A stretch of 60,000 nucleotides of DNA from Phoronis australis (Eukaryota > Phoronida > Phoronidae): NCBI GenBank assembly GCA_002633005.1, contig NMRA01000002.1, forward strand, positions 1,063,628-1,123,627, given 5' to 3'. A model generated the notes under the pieces. That model made no database searches and was not told where the DNA came from. It saw nothing but the letters and a program-made list of their open reading frames with translations. A program made the translations under genes and the position numbers. The number at the start of each line of letters is the position of its first letter. Positions within the stretch are counted from its first letter, which is position 1. Shown piece after piece: positions 51,667-60,000 of the stretch.

Positions 51667-52668
51667 AAACAATAAATCTACTACTGGACTTACGGTATGT
51701 AGAGATGGCTACGTTGCGTCCTCCTCTCGAGGACTTCATCAGGCCACTGAGTTGTCACGTGACTTGTCATGTGATTCGTCGTACAGTTTCCGCGGGATTC
51801 TCTTCAGCGCCCTATCCCATGTCCTAGGTAAGTGAAACCGCAGCCCCCCTGTCTATTGAGGCTAGGATTCTCGATTCTCTCGTAGATAGCTTCTTTGACC
51901 CATCTCCGAAACCAATTTTCTTCTCTATCCAGGATCTTCACATCTTCCATGGCGAAAGAGTGGTCTGTGGAAGCCATGTGACTAAAAATTGCAGAATCAT
52001 AGCAGTCCCCATAACTGGACCTCCAATGCTGGTTGAAACGACTTTTAAGGGCTTGTTTGGTTTCCCCAATATATGCTGCTCCACACCCCGGTTCCAAGCA
52101 TGAAATGCCATACACCACATTTGATGTTTTCTCTTTGCTGGTTTTGTCTTTCACATTTAACAATTGACTCCTTATGGTGTTAACAGGTTTGAATACAACA
52201 GCAATGTCGTGTCCCCTCATACGTGATTTGATCTGGTCAGCGATCCCTAGCACAAAAGGCAATGTTACCCTGATGTTTCCCCTATTGTCAGGCTGCGTGT
52301 TCTGAGGCCTGACTCTGTCATGGTTTGCCTTGTGGAATGACCACTTTGGGTAGCCACATCTTTTCAGCACTGTTCTGTTGTGTTCTAATTCAAAATCAAA
52401 GAAGCTATCTACGAGAGAATCGAGAATCCTAGCCTCAATAGACAGGGGGGCTGTGGTTTCACTTACCTAGGACATGGGATGGGGCGCTGAAGAGAATCCT
52501 GCGGAAAATGTACAACGGATCACATGACAAGTCACGTGACAACTCAGTGGCCTGATGAAGTCCTCGAGAGGAGGACGCAACGTAGCCATCTCCACGTACC
52601 GTAAGTCCAGTAATAGATTTATTGTTTCTTATACTGACCCAACTGGATGACTAAAACATTCATCGTAT
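51667..52668 (-). mobile_element. Penelope-like element (PLE), 5'-truncated with inverted end, 14-bp TSD
   Basis: The element is flanked by an identical 14-mer, TGTCAGCCTATAAG, at 51653-51666 and 52669-52682. Its minus strand carries the 3' part of a Penelope-type ORF ending in a GIY-YIG endonuclease. The other end (about 52396-52633, + orientation) is an inverted copy of the element's own 3' end (51661-51902), with about 35 further bases, giving long inverted arms. This resembles the inverted-end structures known for PLEs, or twin-primed insertion. The reverse transcriptase part is missing. It sits in the intron between the RRM and RS exons. Confidence 0.85.
51804..52397 (-). pseudogene. PLE ORF fragment with GIY-YIG endonuclease domain
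   Basis: The frame is open from the inverted-arm junction to a stop at 51804. Counted from a GTG at 52370 (188 codons), V-Y-G-I-S-C is at 86-91, a second Cys at 96 (a C-x4-C pair between the two halves, as in PLEs), A-Y-I-G-E-T at 99-104, R111 and H115, then conserved His near 131-137, E150, E160 in a helix, and N172 before a Gly-rich end. This matches the C-terminal endonuclease of Penelope-like retroelements, which nicks target DNA for priming. Key residues look intact, but without the reverse transcriptase the copy cannot be autonomous. High frame integrity suggests a fairly young insertion. Confidence 0.85.
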
Positions 52669-53184
52669 TGTCAGCCTATAAGTTCGGTTGCAGAAAAGCC
52701 ACCTGAATTCAGTAGAGGAAAAATTTCCAGGTGATGGATCGGCGTTCCACAAATAAACAGGCTTGTGTGATAGAAACATTTTGGTGTAGTAAATTTTAAG
52801 TAAAATAAACCTTTTGCATGAATAAAGTCAAAATAATGAAAAAAGAGATAAAAAAGAGAAAACTGGAAATCAAATAAGAGGAAATCGAAACCAAAGATGG
52901 AAATCCTATCACAAGAGGGACATTCCAAGCCCTGAGTACATTACTACCTCGGCCAACATTCGGGTACTTCAATGCTTGACCATCAATTCTCTATAGAACT
53001 AAATGTCTGGATTACATGAATCAAGTTGTAAAGACGTTTTATCAATGTCTGAAAAAGATCAACTCTGACTCACTGATCTATGTTTCTGAGTGGAGTGTGT
53101 ATTCAGTCAGACAACTTAAGAGTTTCTCTGGAAGCTGCCATAGGCTATGTGACGCTGAATTATAGTCTGTGTAACCAGACATAC

Positions 53185-53306
53185 CTTCAGAATTTCTCAG
53201 GTAGCTAACATAAGCTGTGCGACCATGGACAGAAGTCTTTGCCATCTGGTGTTTCTTCAAGCTCACCTGTTTGTTGTGAAAGCTATCATACTCTGCATAG
53301 ACGTGT
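53185..53306 (-). CDS. RRM-RS gene, second RRM exon
   Basis: The acceptor TTTGCTTTACAG precedes 53306, and the donor is TCTGAAG|GTATGT. It has 40 codons plus one base on each side. Joined to 56813-56945, the first residues complete the RNP1-like strand (T-F-G-H-V-Y-A-E-Y) and continue through helix 2 to the last strand (G-R-T-A-Y-V-S-Y-L). It ends in phase 1, exactly what the RS exon needs. The 31-bp minisatellite lies immediately upstream on the minus strand, inside the preceding intron. Confidence 0.75.
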
Positions 53307-53369
53307 CTGTAAAGCAAACAATTAATTTGTCAAATGTTTTAAAGGAGCACATTTTGGAGTCCAACTCTA

Positions 53370-53800
53370 CAGCAAAGGATCTACCGGGAGCACCCATTAT
53401 TGGAGAGGGATCTACTGGGAACCTCCAGTATAGGAATCGGATTTACAGAGAACCTCCAGTATTAGAGAGGGGTCTACTGGGAACCTCCAGTGTAGGAAAG
53501 GGATCTACAGAGAACCTCCAGTATTGGAGAGGGGTCTACTGGGAACCTCCAGTATTGAGGGGAATCTACTGGGAACCTCCAGTAATGGAGAAGGATCTAC
53601 TTGGAACCTCCAGTATTAAAGAGGGGTCTAATGGAAACCTCCAGTATTGGAGAAGGATCTATTGGGAACCTCCAGTATTAAAGAGGGGTCTAATGGAAAC
53701 CTCCAGTATTAGAGAAGGATCTACTGGGAACCTCCATATTGGAGAGGGATCTACTGGGAACCTCCAGTATTGGCGAGGATTCCACTGGGAGCCTCAAAAC
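53370..53800. repeat. 31-bp minisatellite, about 14 units
   Basis: Units of the form 'GGATCTACTGGGAACCTCCA' + 'GTATTGGAGAG' repeat about 14 times with slight variation. Alternating sub-types (GGATCT.. and GGGTCTA.., the latter with ATGGAAACC) give a partial 62-bp higher-order period around 53590-53710. Because 31 is not a multiple of three, the + strand frame 53225-53803 reads all three phases of the unit in turn without a stop. I regard that frame as a by-product. Confidence 0.92.
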
Positions 53801-55580
53801 TAGAATTTCCGTTCATACAAAAGTAATCAACAATTTTTATATACCTTGCTGAAAATCATGAGTGTTGGCAAAATGTTATTTATATAACATCTACACAGTA
53901 CACAGTAAGCTAACAAAAACAAACTTAAGTAATTTTCATTTCACCACTACGTTGTGAGCTGAATAGGTGAAGAAAGACTGCACATTAAATCAATGTAAAT
54001 AAACAAACAAGCATAACACATCTCTTACAGTCAAGAAACTTCAGTTCACAAGTTCCTTGTATTCAAAAAGCCGTCAGCAGATAAACAGTGCATTATGTCA
54101 CATCAACGTTTTCGCAATCACCAAAACACGCAGACATGGGAGAGATTTTGGTTGAAAAGGTCGCACAGCATGACACAACATGATAATTACCGGGATTTTC
54201 CATAGATATGTCCACGCGATGAAATGCACATTAGCGTTTATTCGGAAAACTATGTCGTTAATGGTGTTACAACTTCTGGTGTCCGTGTCCAGATAGTAAG
54301 GTGTTTATATGGAAAATTTACTTTTAAAAGCCCACTCAGAATCAACTTTTAGTCAAAAATTCAGCTTTATGAAGCATTTATCATTTACAAAAACGAACGA
54401 AGTGTTGGTGACCTATGCATTTATTAACATAAAATTTAAAAACAAAGGTTTAAGTATTAATGTCAAAGACAGGAAACCTCTTTAGGACTATGTGTATTCA
54501 GTCCAGGCTGGCATTTGCGTAGCCAAAACTGACTTTCCGTTTTTATGCCCCCCCTTTCCCGAATAAACGCCCGGGTGTTTATTTGGTGTAACTAAAATGC
54601 CTGAAAACTTTTATTTTCTGAATACATGCCCATGGGATCATCAATGGAAAATCCCAGTACTAGCAGTAAATCATTCCTTTGCATTTTTCAATATTCTTAT
54701 TGAAAGTGAACAAAAAACTCTTCACTGCCAGAATTCCTTATGAAAGAACTGCCCTGTTTGAAATAAACGTGTCATTCATCTCATGGTGAGCACACTCAGG
54801 AAATTTAAGAATTTCACGCCTCGACATTCTGAAACCATACAAGTTACAGGGTTCTCTAGTTCCACTCAATTCACTTCACCAATTCCACCGAGTCACTGAT
54901 TACGACATCTGATTGGTCTGCAAGCAGGAAGTCATCATCAAGAACAAATCAGATGTCTCAGCCAGTTGACCCAACGGAACCACCAAAGTTAATTGATTGT
55001 ACCCTATGACTTTAGGTACCACGGTACACAATGCCTGATAGTGCATACCATTTACCAGAATACCATAATTGGAACTCCACAATATAACTCAATTGAATTC
55101 TGGTGTTAGAACAGAACTAAAACAGCTTTTGTAATACACTCTACTGAACTTGAACTTGCTAGCACAGACATCATGATGTCATCAGAATCATGTGTATTAT
55201 GCAGCTATAGAGGAGACAAATGAAATAAACTCGTCACTTAATACATTACAAGGGGCAGCACTGGTATGTCATTGATACTACAGTGCAGACAATATAAACA
55301 AAGTAGAAATAAATAAATATGAGCACAGCCCTGGCTAGCTGGTTTTTCCCTGGAAATGGTTTCACATTATATCCAGGTTCTAATTCACACCCTTGCATAC
55401 ATTCACCAGTAAGACCGAGCTTAGAGGAGTAGGAGACACCTTTGTGCAATGCTCAGTTGTCAGCAAGTAAAGCCAGGATTCTAACGGGAGCCTGAGCTCA
55501 AACTACTAAGCCGCATCATAGAAATGAGATGCTGTTGCTTGTCCAATAAACATATTCAACCACTGATGATGCCTACTGAA
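53801..55580. other. Intron sequence without recognised elements
   Basis: Part of the long intron between the two RRM exons. AT-rich, and no exon, TIR element or RNA gene recognised. Confidence 0.5.
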
Positions 55581-55589
55581 GTTTAAAAG

Positions 55590-56199
55590 GGATTGTTCTA
55601 AAACACCAACGACCCCCACACCCCACAACCCCCTCGACCCACGACCCTGCGCGACCCACGACCCCCCTCGACCCACAAACCTCTCGATCCTCGACCCACG
55701 ACCTCCTCAACCCACGGCCCACAACCCCCTTGACCCAGTCTACACAAGCTCAACTCAATCTGAACATAGAACAAGCGCCGACTTGCAGGACCAAAGATTC
55801 GGGCCATAGGCTCGATTGGCTTTTCCCTGTTTTTTTGCAATTAAGAGAGTCAATTCGGGACGTTTGAAAGCCAAAAACAGAAAAAAACAACGCAACCAAA
55901 TCAAATCAAAGACATACCAACGTTACAAATGTCATTCCCGGCAAAGTGTAATCATCTTGTCTCAGTGAATGACAGATTCAAGCCTTTTTTGGTAGAGTGC
56001 AAGGAACCAACAAATATGTAATTTCTTCAGTAAATACAGTTTAAAAAACAAACTGTTCACTAAAAAAGTGTCTCAACATTACATGAAGTATACTGTAAAT
56101 GAGTATACAACAGAAATCAAGTGGGTTGTGGGGGTTGTCGGTCGAAGGGGGGTCATGGGTCAAAGGGGTGTGGGGGTCAAGGGGGTTTTAGAACAATCC
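55590..56199. mobile_element. 610-bp MULE-like non-autonomous element (15-bp TIR, 9-bp TSD)
   Basis: GGATTGTTCTAAAAC (55590-55604) and its exact complement (56185-56199) are terminal inverted repeats. The nonamer GTTTAAAAG flanks both sides (55581-55589 and 56200-56208). A 9-bp duplication is the hallmark of Mutator-like elements. Directly inside the TIRs are C-rich arrays on the left (55605-55740; repeated ACGACCC/CGACCCAC units) and the corresponding G-rich stretch on the right (about 56120-56184). There is no transposase frame. It lies inside the intron between the RRM exons. Confidence 0.85.
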
Positions 56200-56208
56200 G
56201 TTTAAAAG

Positions 56209-56812
56209 AGAAACATTTCATCTTTGTATTATATACTTAAACATGAATAGGGTGATGAAAATTGTCAGTGTTTCTTTTGTAGTGAACCACTTGTGTAATC
56301 ATTTAGCCGTAACTAAAGATGTAGAATTGATGAAAGAGAAGGACTGCACACTAGTAGTGGGCTATGCAACAAACTACAAACAGTGAGAAAATTTAATTGC
56401 ATCAATACTTATAAGCACCATTTTGTCCTGTGTACAGCGAAAACCTAAGAGCACTTTAAGACAACAGGCAGTATAGGTTTCAGCCAGCGGTCTATTCAGA
56501 TGAAAACTAACTAATATTACAAATTAGCTTAAAACAACGTACCAATTTCCTCAGCTTGAGACACCAATGGAATCACTTGTATCCACAACACATCCGTGGT
56601 GCATTTGTAAACACTTTAAAAGTTTTTTTCAAGCAATTTCCATTAGTGCAACCAATTCTTAACAACTAATCCATTAGCGCAACGCATACACCTGTGAACA
56701 CTGAAAACTTGCCCATCAAATTCATTTTCCTTGATATAGCAAAGACTGAAACAAGACAAAAAAACTGAGAACAGTGTAACAGAACACAATGCCTTTGACT
56801 GGTCACAATTAC
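56209..56812. other. Intron sequence without recognised elements
   Basis: Sequence between the MULE-like element and the first RRM exon; nothing identifiable. Confidence 0.5.
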
Positions 56813-56945
56813 CCAAACGTGTTTCCTTTGTCATCTTGTGGTATGAGAAACCTCGGAACATCAGGGAAGTACTTGACTAGCATCTCCTCGGTAATGGCTT
56901 CGGGCAATTTATCAATACAAGCGACTCTCTCGCAATAATCCCTCG
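56813..56945 (-). CDS. RRM-RS gene, first RRM exon
   Basis: The acceptor TACATTGCAG precedes 56945, and the donor is TTTGG|GTAATTG at 56813/56812. 133 bases: two leading bases, 43 codons, two trailing bases. The product starts R-D-Y-C-E-R and contains an RNP2-like strand V-A-C-I-D-K-L-P, a helix (E-A-I-T-E-E-M-L-V-K-Y-F) and strand 2 (R-F-L-I-P) with a D-D-K-G-N loop leading into RNP1. The L-P-E-x-x-T-E-E-x-(L/V) pattern recalls the RRMs of the matrin-3/ZNF638/RBM20 group, but I cannot assign orthology. Entry phase 1, so at least one more coding exon lies upstream. Confidence 0.75.
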
Positions 56946-58200
56946 CTGCAATGTAGAATCACATTTAAGATAGTGCTCAAATGCATCCGTATCATGCTCT
57001 CACCAGGGACTTGAATAAGTTTTACATACTACCAGATAAATGGTCACCACAAAGGTCAACCTTGAGCACAGAGATCATCTAGGTGATATACCTTTGAAAC
57101 ACTGCGTTAGTATTTTGTGCTCAAAAGCATGCTCTCACCAGAAACTTGTAAACCTTAACTTGACATACACAATGCACATCACAGTGAAGATTAAAACATG
57201 TTAGTTCCCAGTGACATTAACCTTGATGAATGTAAGAATAGCAAATGAAGATCATAGACCTTAGCAATCTCTCATTATGAAAACTTAGCTCTATGGGTGA
57301 AGTGACCTGCCCACATCAACCTCATTAGGTGGTGTCTACAAGATTTTTTTGGTGAACACCAGAGACCTCCAACTGTACAGTGCATCCCAAAAACATGCAG
57401 AAAATGTGTTAAAACACAAATACCAGGAAACGGTTGTAGTAGAAACTTATATTTTTTTATTTCTAGAATCTTTAAGACTGTTTTGCAAAGCTTGCACATT
57501 AGAACAACGTATCCAGAAAACAAAAAAAATAGATTCTGGGACCATATTTTGCATGAAATTCAGTCCGCAGCCCCTGAGAGGTATTGAAGAATTTTGAACA
57601 AAAAATACTTAATAAGCAAAGCGGAAAACGACTAACGGACGGTTGTGCATTTTGTATAGAAGAAATTTGAACATAGGACACAGTTATGAAAGACTTGAGT
57701 GGTTATCCTATTGACTATGGCAAGACTGCAAGAGTAAGGTGTACATAAACCGAAAATTATATCAGTCATTTATCTTCAAGTCAACTATGGCAATTTCTTC
57801 AACTTTTGTGCCTTGGAAAAGTAATGTGCAGCTGTCCTGGATTACAAAAAAATAAGTTTCTAGTAAAACCACTTCCCGATATTCATATTTCAATTTTGTA
57901 TAGATTTTGTGATATTAAATAGAACCAACTGAATAGTCTGTTCAGGCACTACTGACCCTTGAACCTAAGGTAACACTATACCGCAGACTGGGGTTAGTGT
58001 GGTTACAACAGCGATATTTGGGTCAGTAGTCAAAAAAATTTTCTCTGAAAAATGTGAGATTAACCAAAAAATTTCTGAACTAGAGCTAAATATAAAAAAT
58101 AAATTGCAGGTGGTTGTACCGCACAAGTGTTGGCTACTCAGGTGGGCACATTGCAATGACCATCTGGAACCACTTTCATGCTTTCTAAAAATATAGTTAA
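56946..58200. other. Intron or intergenic sequence
   Basis: Several good splice-like sites occur, but I found no exon that links the RRM exon in phase to the upstream candidates. Confidence 0.4.
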
Positions 58201-58344
58201 AGCAGCAGTGTGCCCCACTGGGACCTAACTCAAGGGTCTAGCAGTGTGCCCCACAGGGACCTGACTCAAGGGTCTAGCAGTGTGCCCCACTGGGACCTGA
58301 CTCAAGGGTCTAGCAGTGTGCCCCACTGGGACTTGAACCGATGA
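58201..58344. repeat. 36-bp tandem repeat (about 3.6 units) ending in a tRNA-like segment
   Basis: The unit AGCAGTGTGCCCCACTGGGA + CCTGACTCAAGGGTCT starts at 58201, 58237, 58273 and 58309; the last is truncated. The first three differ by only a few bases. Confidence 0.9.
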
Positions 58345-58380
58345 CACTTATCTCACTAGGCCATACTGCCTCATCTATAC
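58309..58380 (-). mobile_element. Possible tRNA-derived SINE head (deleted)
   Basis: On the minus strand TGGCCTAGTGA (58363-58353) matches the Pol III A box, and GGTTCAAGTCC (58339-58329) matches the B box exactly. Only 13 bases separate them, less than half the distance in a tRNA, so this is a shortened SINE head rather than a tRNA gene. The 36-bp repeats follow as its body. Confidence 0.45.
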
Positions 58381-58673
58381 AGCTTGATAATTATGCAAAA
58401 CATGCTTTTTAATGTAATTCTGCATGCTTCAATGCCTTGCAGCACACAAGATAGTGAAGATAATGATTTGATTGTCAATTAAAATGCACTCTGCACTCTT
58501 GTTTTATGCTGAACCATGTAAAGTTCAGCTGCTCGTTTCAGTCCACATGTCTCATTTCTCTCTTCTGGCTGACCATCGGCCTAAACTATCACTTCAGGTA
58601 AATGAAACTGTCCACATGACTCTAACCTTTGATCTGATGAATCTTGCATATGCAAAACGTCAGAGCAACTTAC

Positions 58674-58743
58674 TAAGAGTACATGATTTTCGATAGCCTG
58701 AAATCTGTTGGCATATACGTCATGTCATCAACACTTGCCAAAT
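58674..58743 (-). CDS. Candidate upstream exon of the RRM-RS gene
   Basis: 70 bases between a good acceptor (GTTTTCAG) and a strong donor (TTA|GTAAGT), open in only one frame: two bases, 22 codons (L-A-S-V-D-D-M-T-Y-M-P-T-D-F), two bases. The entry phase fits the candidate exon at 59925, but the exit phase does not fit the RRM exon directly, so a missing exon would be needed between them. Confidence 0.3.
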
Positions 58744-58935
58744 CTGAAAACAACACGTCGTCATATGCCCGGTGCTGACTTTTCAACATTTGCTGGTTAC
58801 ATTGTCAGTCAATAGGATTAGTTCCTTTCAGCACTGAAAATATCTGCAAAACTCTTCAATAGCATTTCTTGCTGTACATCAATTGTCGAGCTTAATCATC
58901 CAGATGACCACTTTGCTGTGTCTGTCCCTCTCTCC

Positions 58936-59488
58936 NNNNNNNNNNNNNNNNNNNNNNNNNNNNNNNNNNNNNNNNNNNNNNNNNNNNNNNNNNNNNNNNN
59001 NNNNNNNNNNNNNNNNNNNNNNNNNNNNNNNNNNNNNNNNNNNNNNNNNNNNNNNNNNNNNNNNNNNNNNNNNNNNNNNNNNNNNNNNNNNNNNNNNNNN
59101 NNNNNNNNNNNNNNNNNNNNNNNNNNNNNNNNNNNNNNNNNNNNNNNNNNNNNNNNNNNNNNNNNNNNNNNNNNNNNNNNNNNNNNNNNNNNNNNNNNNN
59201 NNNNNNNNNNNNNNNNNNNNNNNNNNNNNNNNNNNNNNNNNNNNNNNNNNNNNNNNNNNNNNNNNNNNNNNNNNNNNNNNNNNNNNNNNNNNNNNNNNNN
59301 NNNNNNNNNNNNNNNNNNNNNNNNNNNNNNNNNNNNNNNNNNNNNNNNNNNNNNNNNNNNNNNNNNNNNNNNNNNNNNNNNNNNNNNNNNNNNNNNNNNN
59401 NNNNNNNNNNNNNNNNNNNNNNNNNNNNNNNNNNNNNNNNNNNNNNNNNNNNNNNNNNNNNNNNNNNNNNNNNNNNNNNNNNNNNNNN
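58936..59488. other. Assembly gap (553 N) in a CT-rich simple repeat
   Basis: Both edges are CTCTCTCC-type sequence, so the unresolved part is probably a (CT)n-like tract. Any exon inside is invisible. Confidence 0.95.
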
Positions 59489-59924
59489 CTCTCTCCCTCT
59501 CAAGTCCTCACACCAGTTCATTTTACACGGTTCACAACAGGTGTCCACTTGTGATACGCAATATTTGATCTTGACGAAAGGCTTCTGTTTATTTGTTGTG
59601 CAATAACTTCCCATATCTCAAACATGTAACAAAGATGAATTCTTCCCAGCAAAATTTTCAATTGAAGTCCAGTTTCCAGGGTTTCAGAGTACCATTTTCT
59701 CTCTTGAAAACATATTCCGCTTGTAGCTATGTGAGTATGCGGGAACTCTACTCTGAAATCTCGTTAAGTCTTTCCAAAGGGTACAGGTGTCTTGTTGAAC
59801 AGAAACAAGTACAAGTTATTCAACATGTAAAACATGGTCCATAGATTAATCTTTGTAACTCTGCAATGTACTCATAAACTCCAGTGGCCAAGTTTGTTGA
59901 TCATTCACCACAGCACAAAATTAC
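59489..59924. other. Sequence after the gap without recognised gene
   Basis: The short + strand frame at 59593-59844 shows no family features. Confidence 0.45.
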
Positions 59925-60000
59925 TTGTGTCATGCGCCAAGTCTTTTAAGTTCCAATATGTTCGACAATATTCATATGACCATTTCACATCTTTAGAAAC
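59925..60000 (-). CDS. Candidate partial exon running off the window
   Basis: The minus strand is open from the window end to the donor ACACAA|GTAATT, coding a W/Y-rich peptide (K-W-S-Y-E-Y-C-R-T-Y-W) that ends in phase 1. Phase 1 is what both the 58674 candidate and the RRM exon require. It may be an upstream exon of the same gene. Without transcripts this remains a guess. Confidence 0.28.

Larger units (their letters stand above)
51412..53184 (-). other. Intron of the RRM-RS gene carrying a Penelope-like insertion
   Basis: The intron runs from donor GAAG|GTATGT (53185/53184) to acceptor TTTGCAG (51412). Exons on both sides are in phase 1, giving a Gly codon at the junction. Its only large feature is the retroelement at 51667-52668. 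Confidence 0.7.

Noticed and set aside
53225-53803. A 192-codon repeat protein on the + strand
   Set aside because: It is the 31-bp minisatellite read through; it shows no signal peptide or family features and overlaps the RRM exon antisense.
58329-58363. A tRNA gene on the minus strand
   Set aside because: The A and B boxes are only 13 bases apart, leaving no room for an anticodon arm.
58883-59614. Frames of more than 200 codons on both strands
   Set aside because: They consist of the N gap.

Overview
The window looks like nuclear DNA of an invertebrate deuterostome, with a hemichordate-like or echinoderm-like animal as the best guess. The basis is two cytoplasmic-type actins of echinoderm/hemichordate flavour, a GPRIN-family protein, spliced genes with GT-AG introns, and a dense load of small DNA transposons, a Penelope-like retroelement and minisatellites. 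There are no operons, ribosome-binding sites or CRISPR arrays. The species assignment is inference.

Layout. 1-9.9 kb is gene-poor and carries a TIR element (4960-5499), a 67-bp tandem duplication (5845-5978) and one copy of a dispersed repeat family (~6.79-7.26 kb). At 10046-11230 (+) is an intact single-exon 394-residue protein whose C-terminus carries the GPRIN (G-protein-regulated inducer of neurite outgrowth) signature. 11.2-37.8 kb is a long gene-poor stretch full of repeats: minisatellites at 13.6 kb and 34.0 kb, a duplicated block rich in AGGTCA half-sites at 13.8-15.0 kb, three copies of a short DNA-transposon family with 'CAGnGGCGGAT'-like ends (15.0, 27.5 and 33.7 kb), a mariner-like remnant (15.9-16.7 kb), an (AT)n run and a CAT/CAC-rich tract. 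37996-39126 and 44541-45671 (+) are two intronless 376-codon actin genes in tandem; the first has a TATA/Inr promoter.

From 48.0 kb to at least 56.9 kb lies a spliced minus-strand gene. I assembled it from four exons whose phases all match: an RRM split over two exons (56813-56945 and 53185-53306), a 350-codon RS/SP-rich exon (50358-51411) and a long F/G/N/P-rich terminal exon (48045-49203). It reads as a nuclear RNA-binding or splicing-type protein. Its 5' end is unresolved and probably lies beyond the window or behind the 553-base gap at 58936-59488. Its introns contain a Penelope-like element with a GIY-YIG endonuclease ORF and a 14-bp target-site duplication (51667-52668), a 31-bp minisatellite, and a 610-bp MULE-like element with perfect 15-bp TIRs and a 9-bp duplication (55590-56199).

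The genes show no evident functional pathway link. GPRIN-like (Galpha signalling/neurite), actin (cytoskeleton) and RRM-RS (RNA processing) are ordinary eukaryotic neighbours. I found no clearly unprecedented biological system. The most interesting items are the apparent invertebrate GPRIN homologue, the mosaic divergence of the actin pair, the RRM-RS-prion-like gene, and several well-delimited, possibly undescribed mobile-element families.
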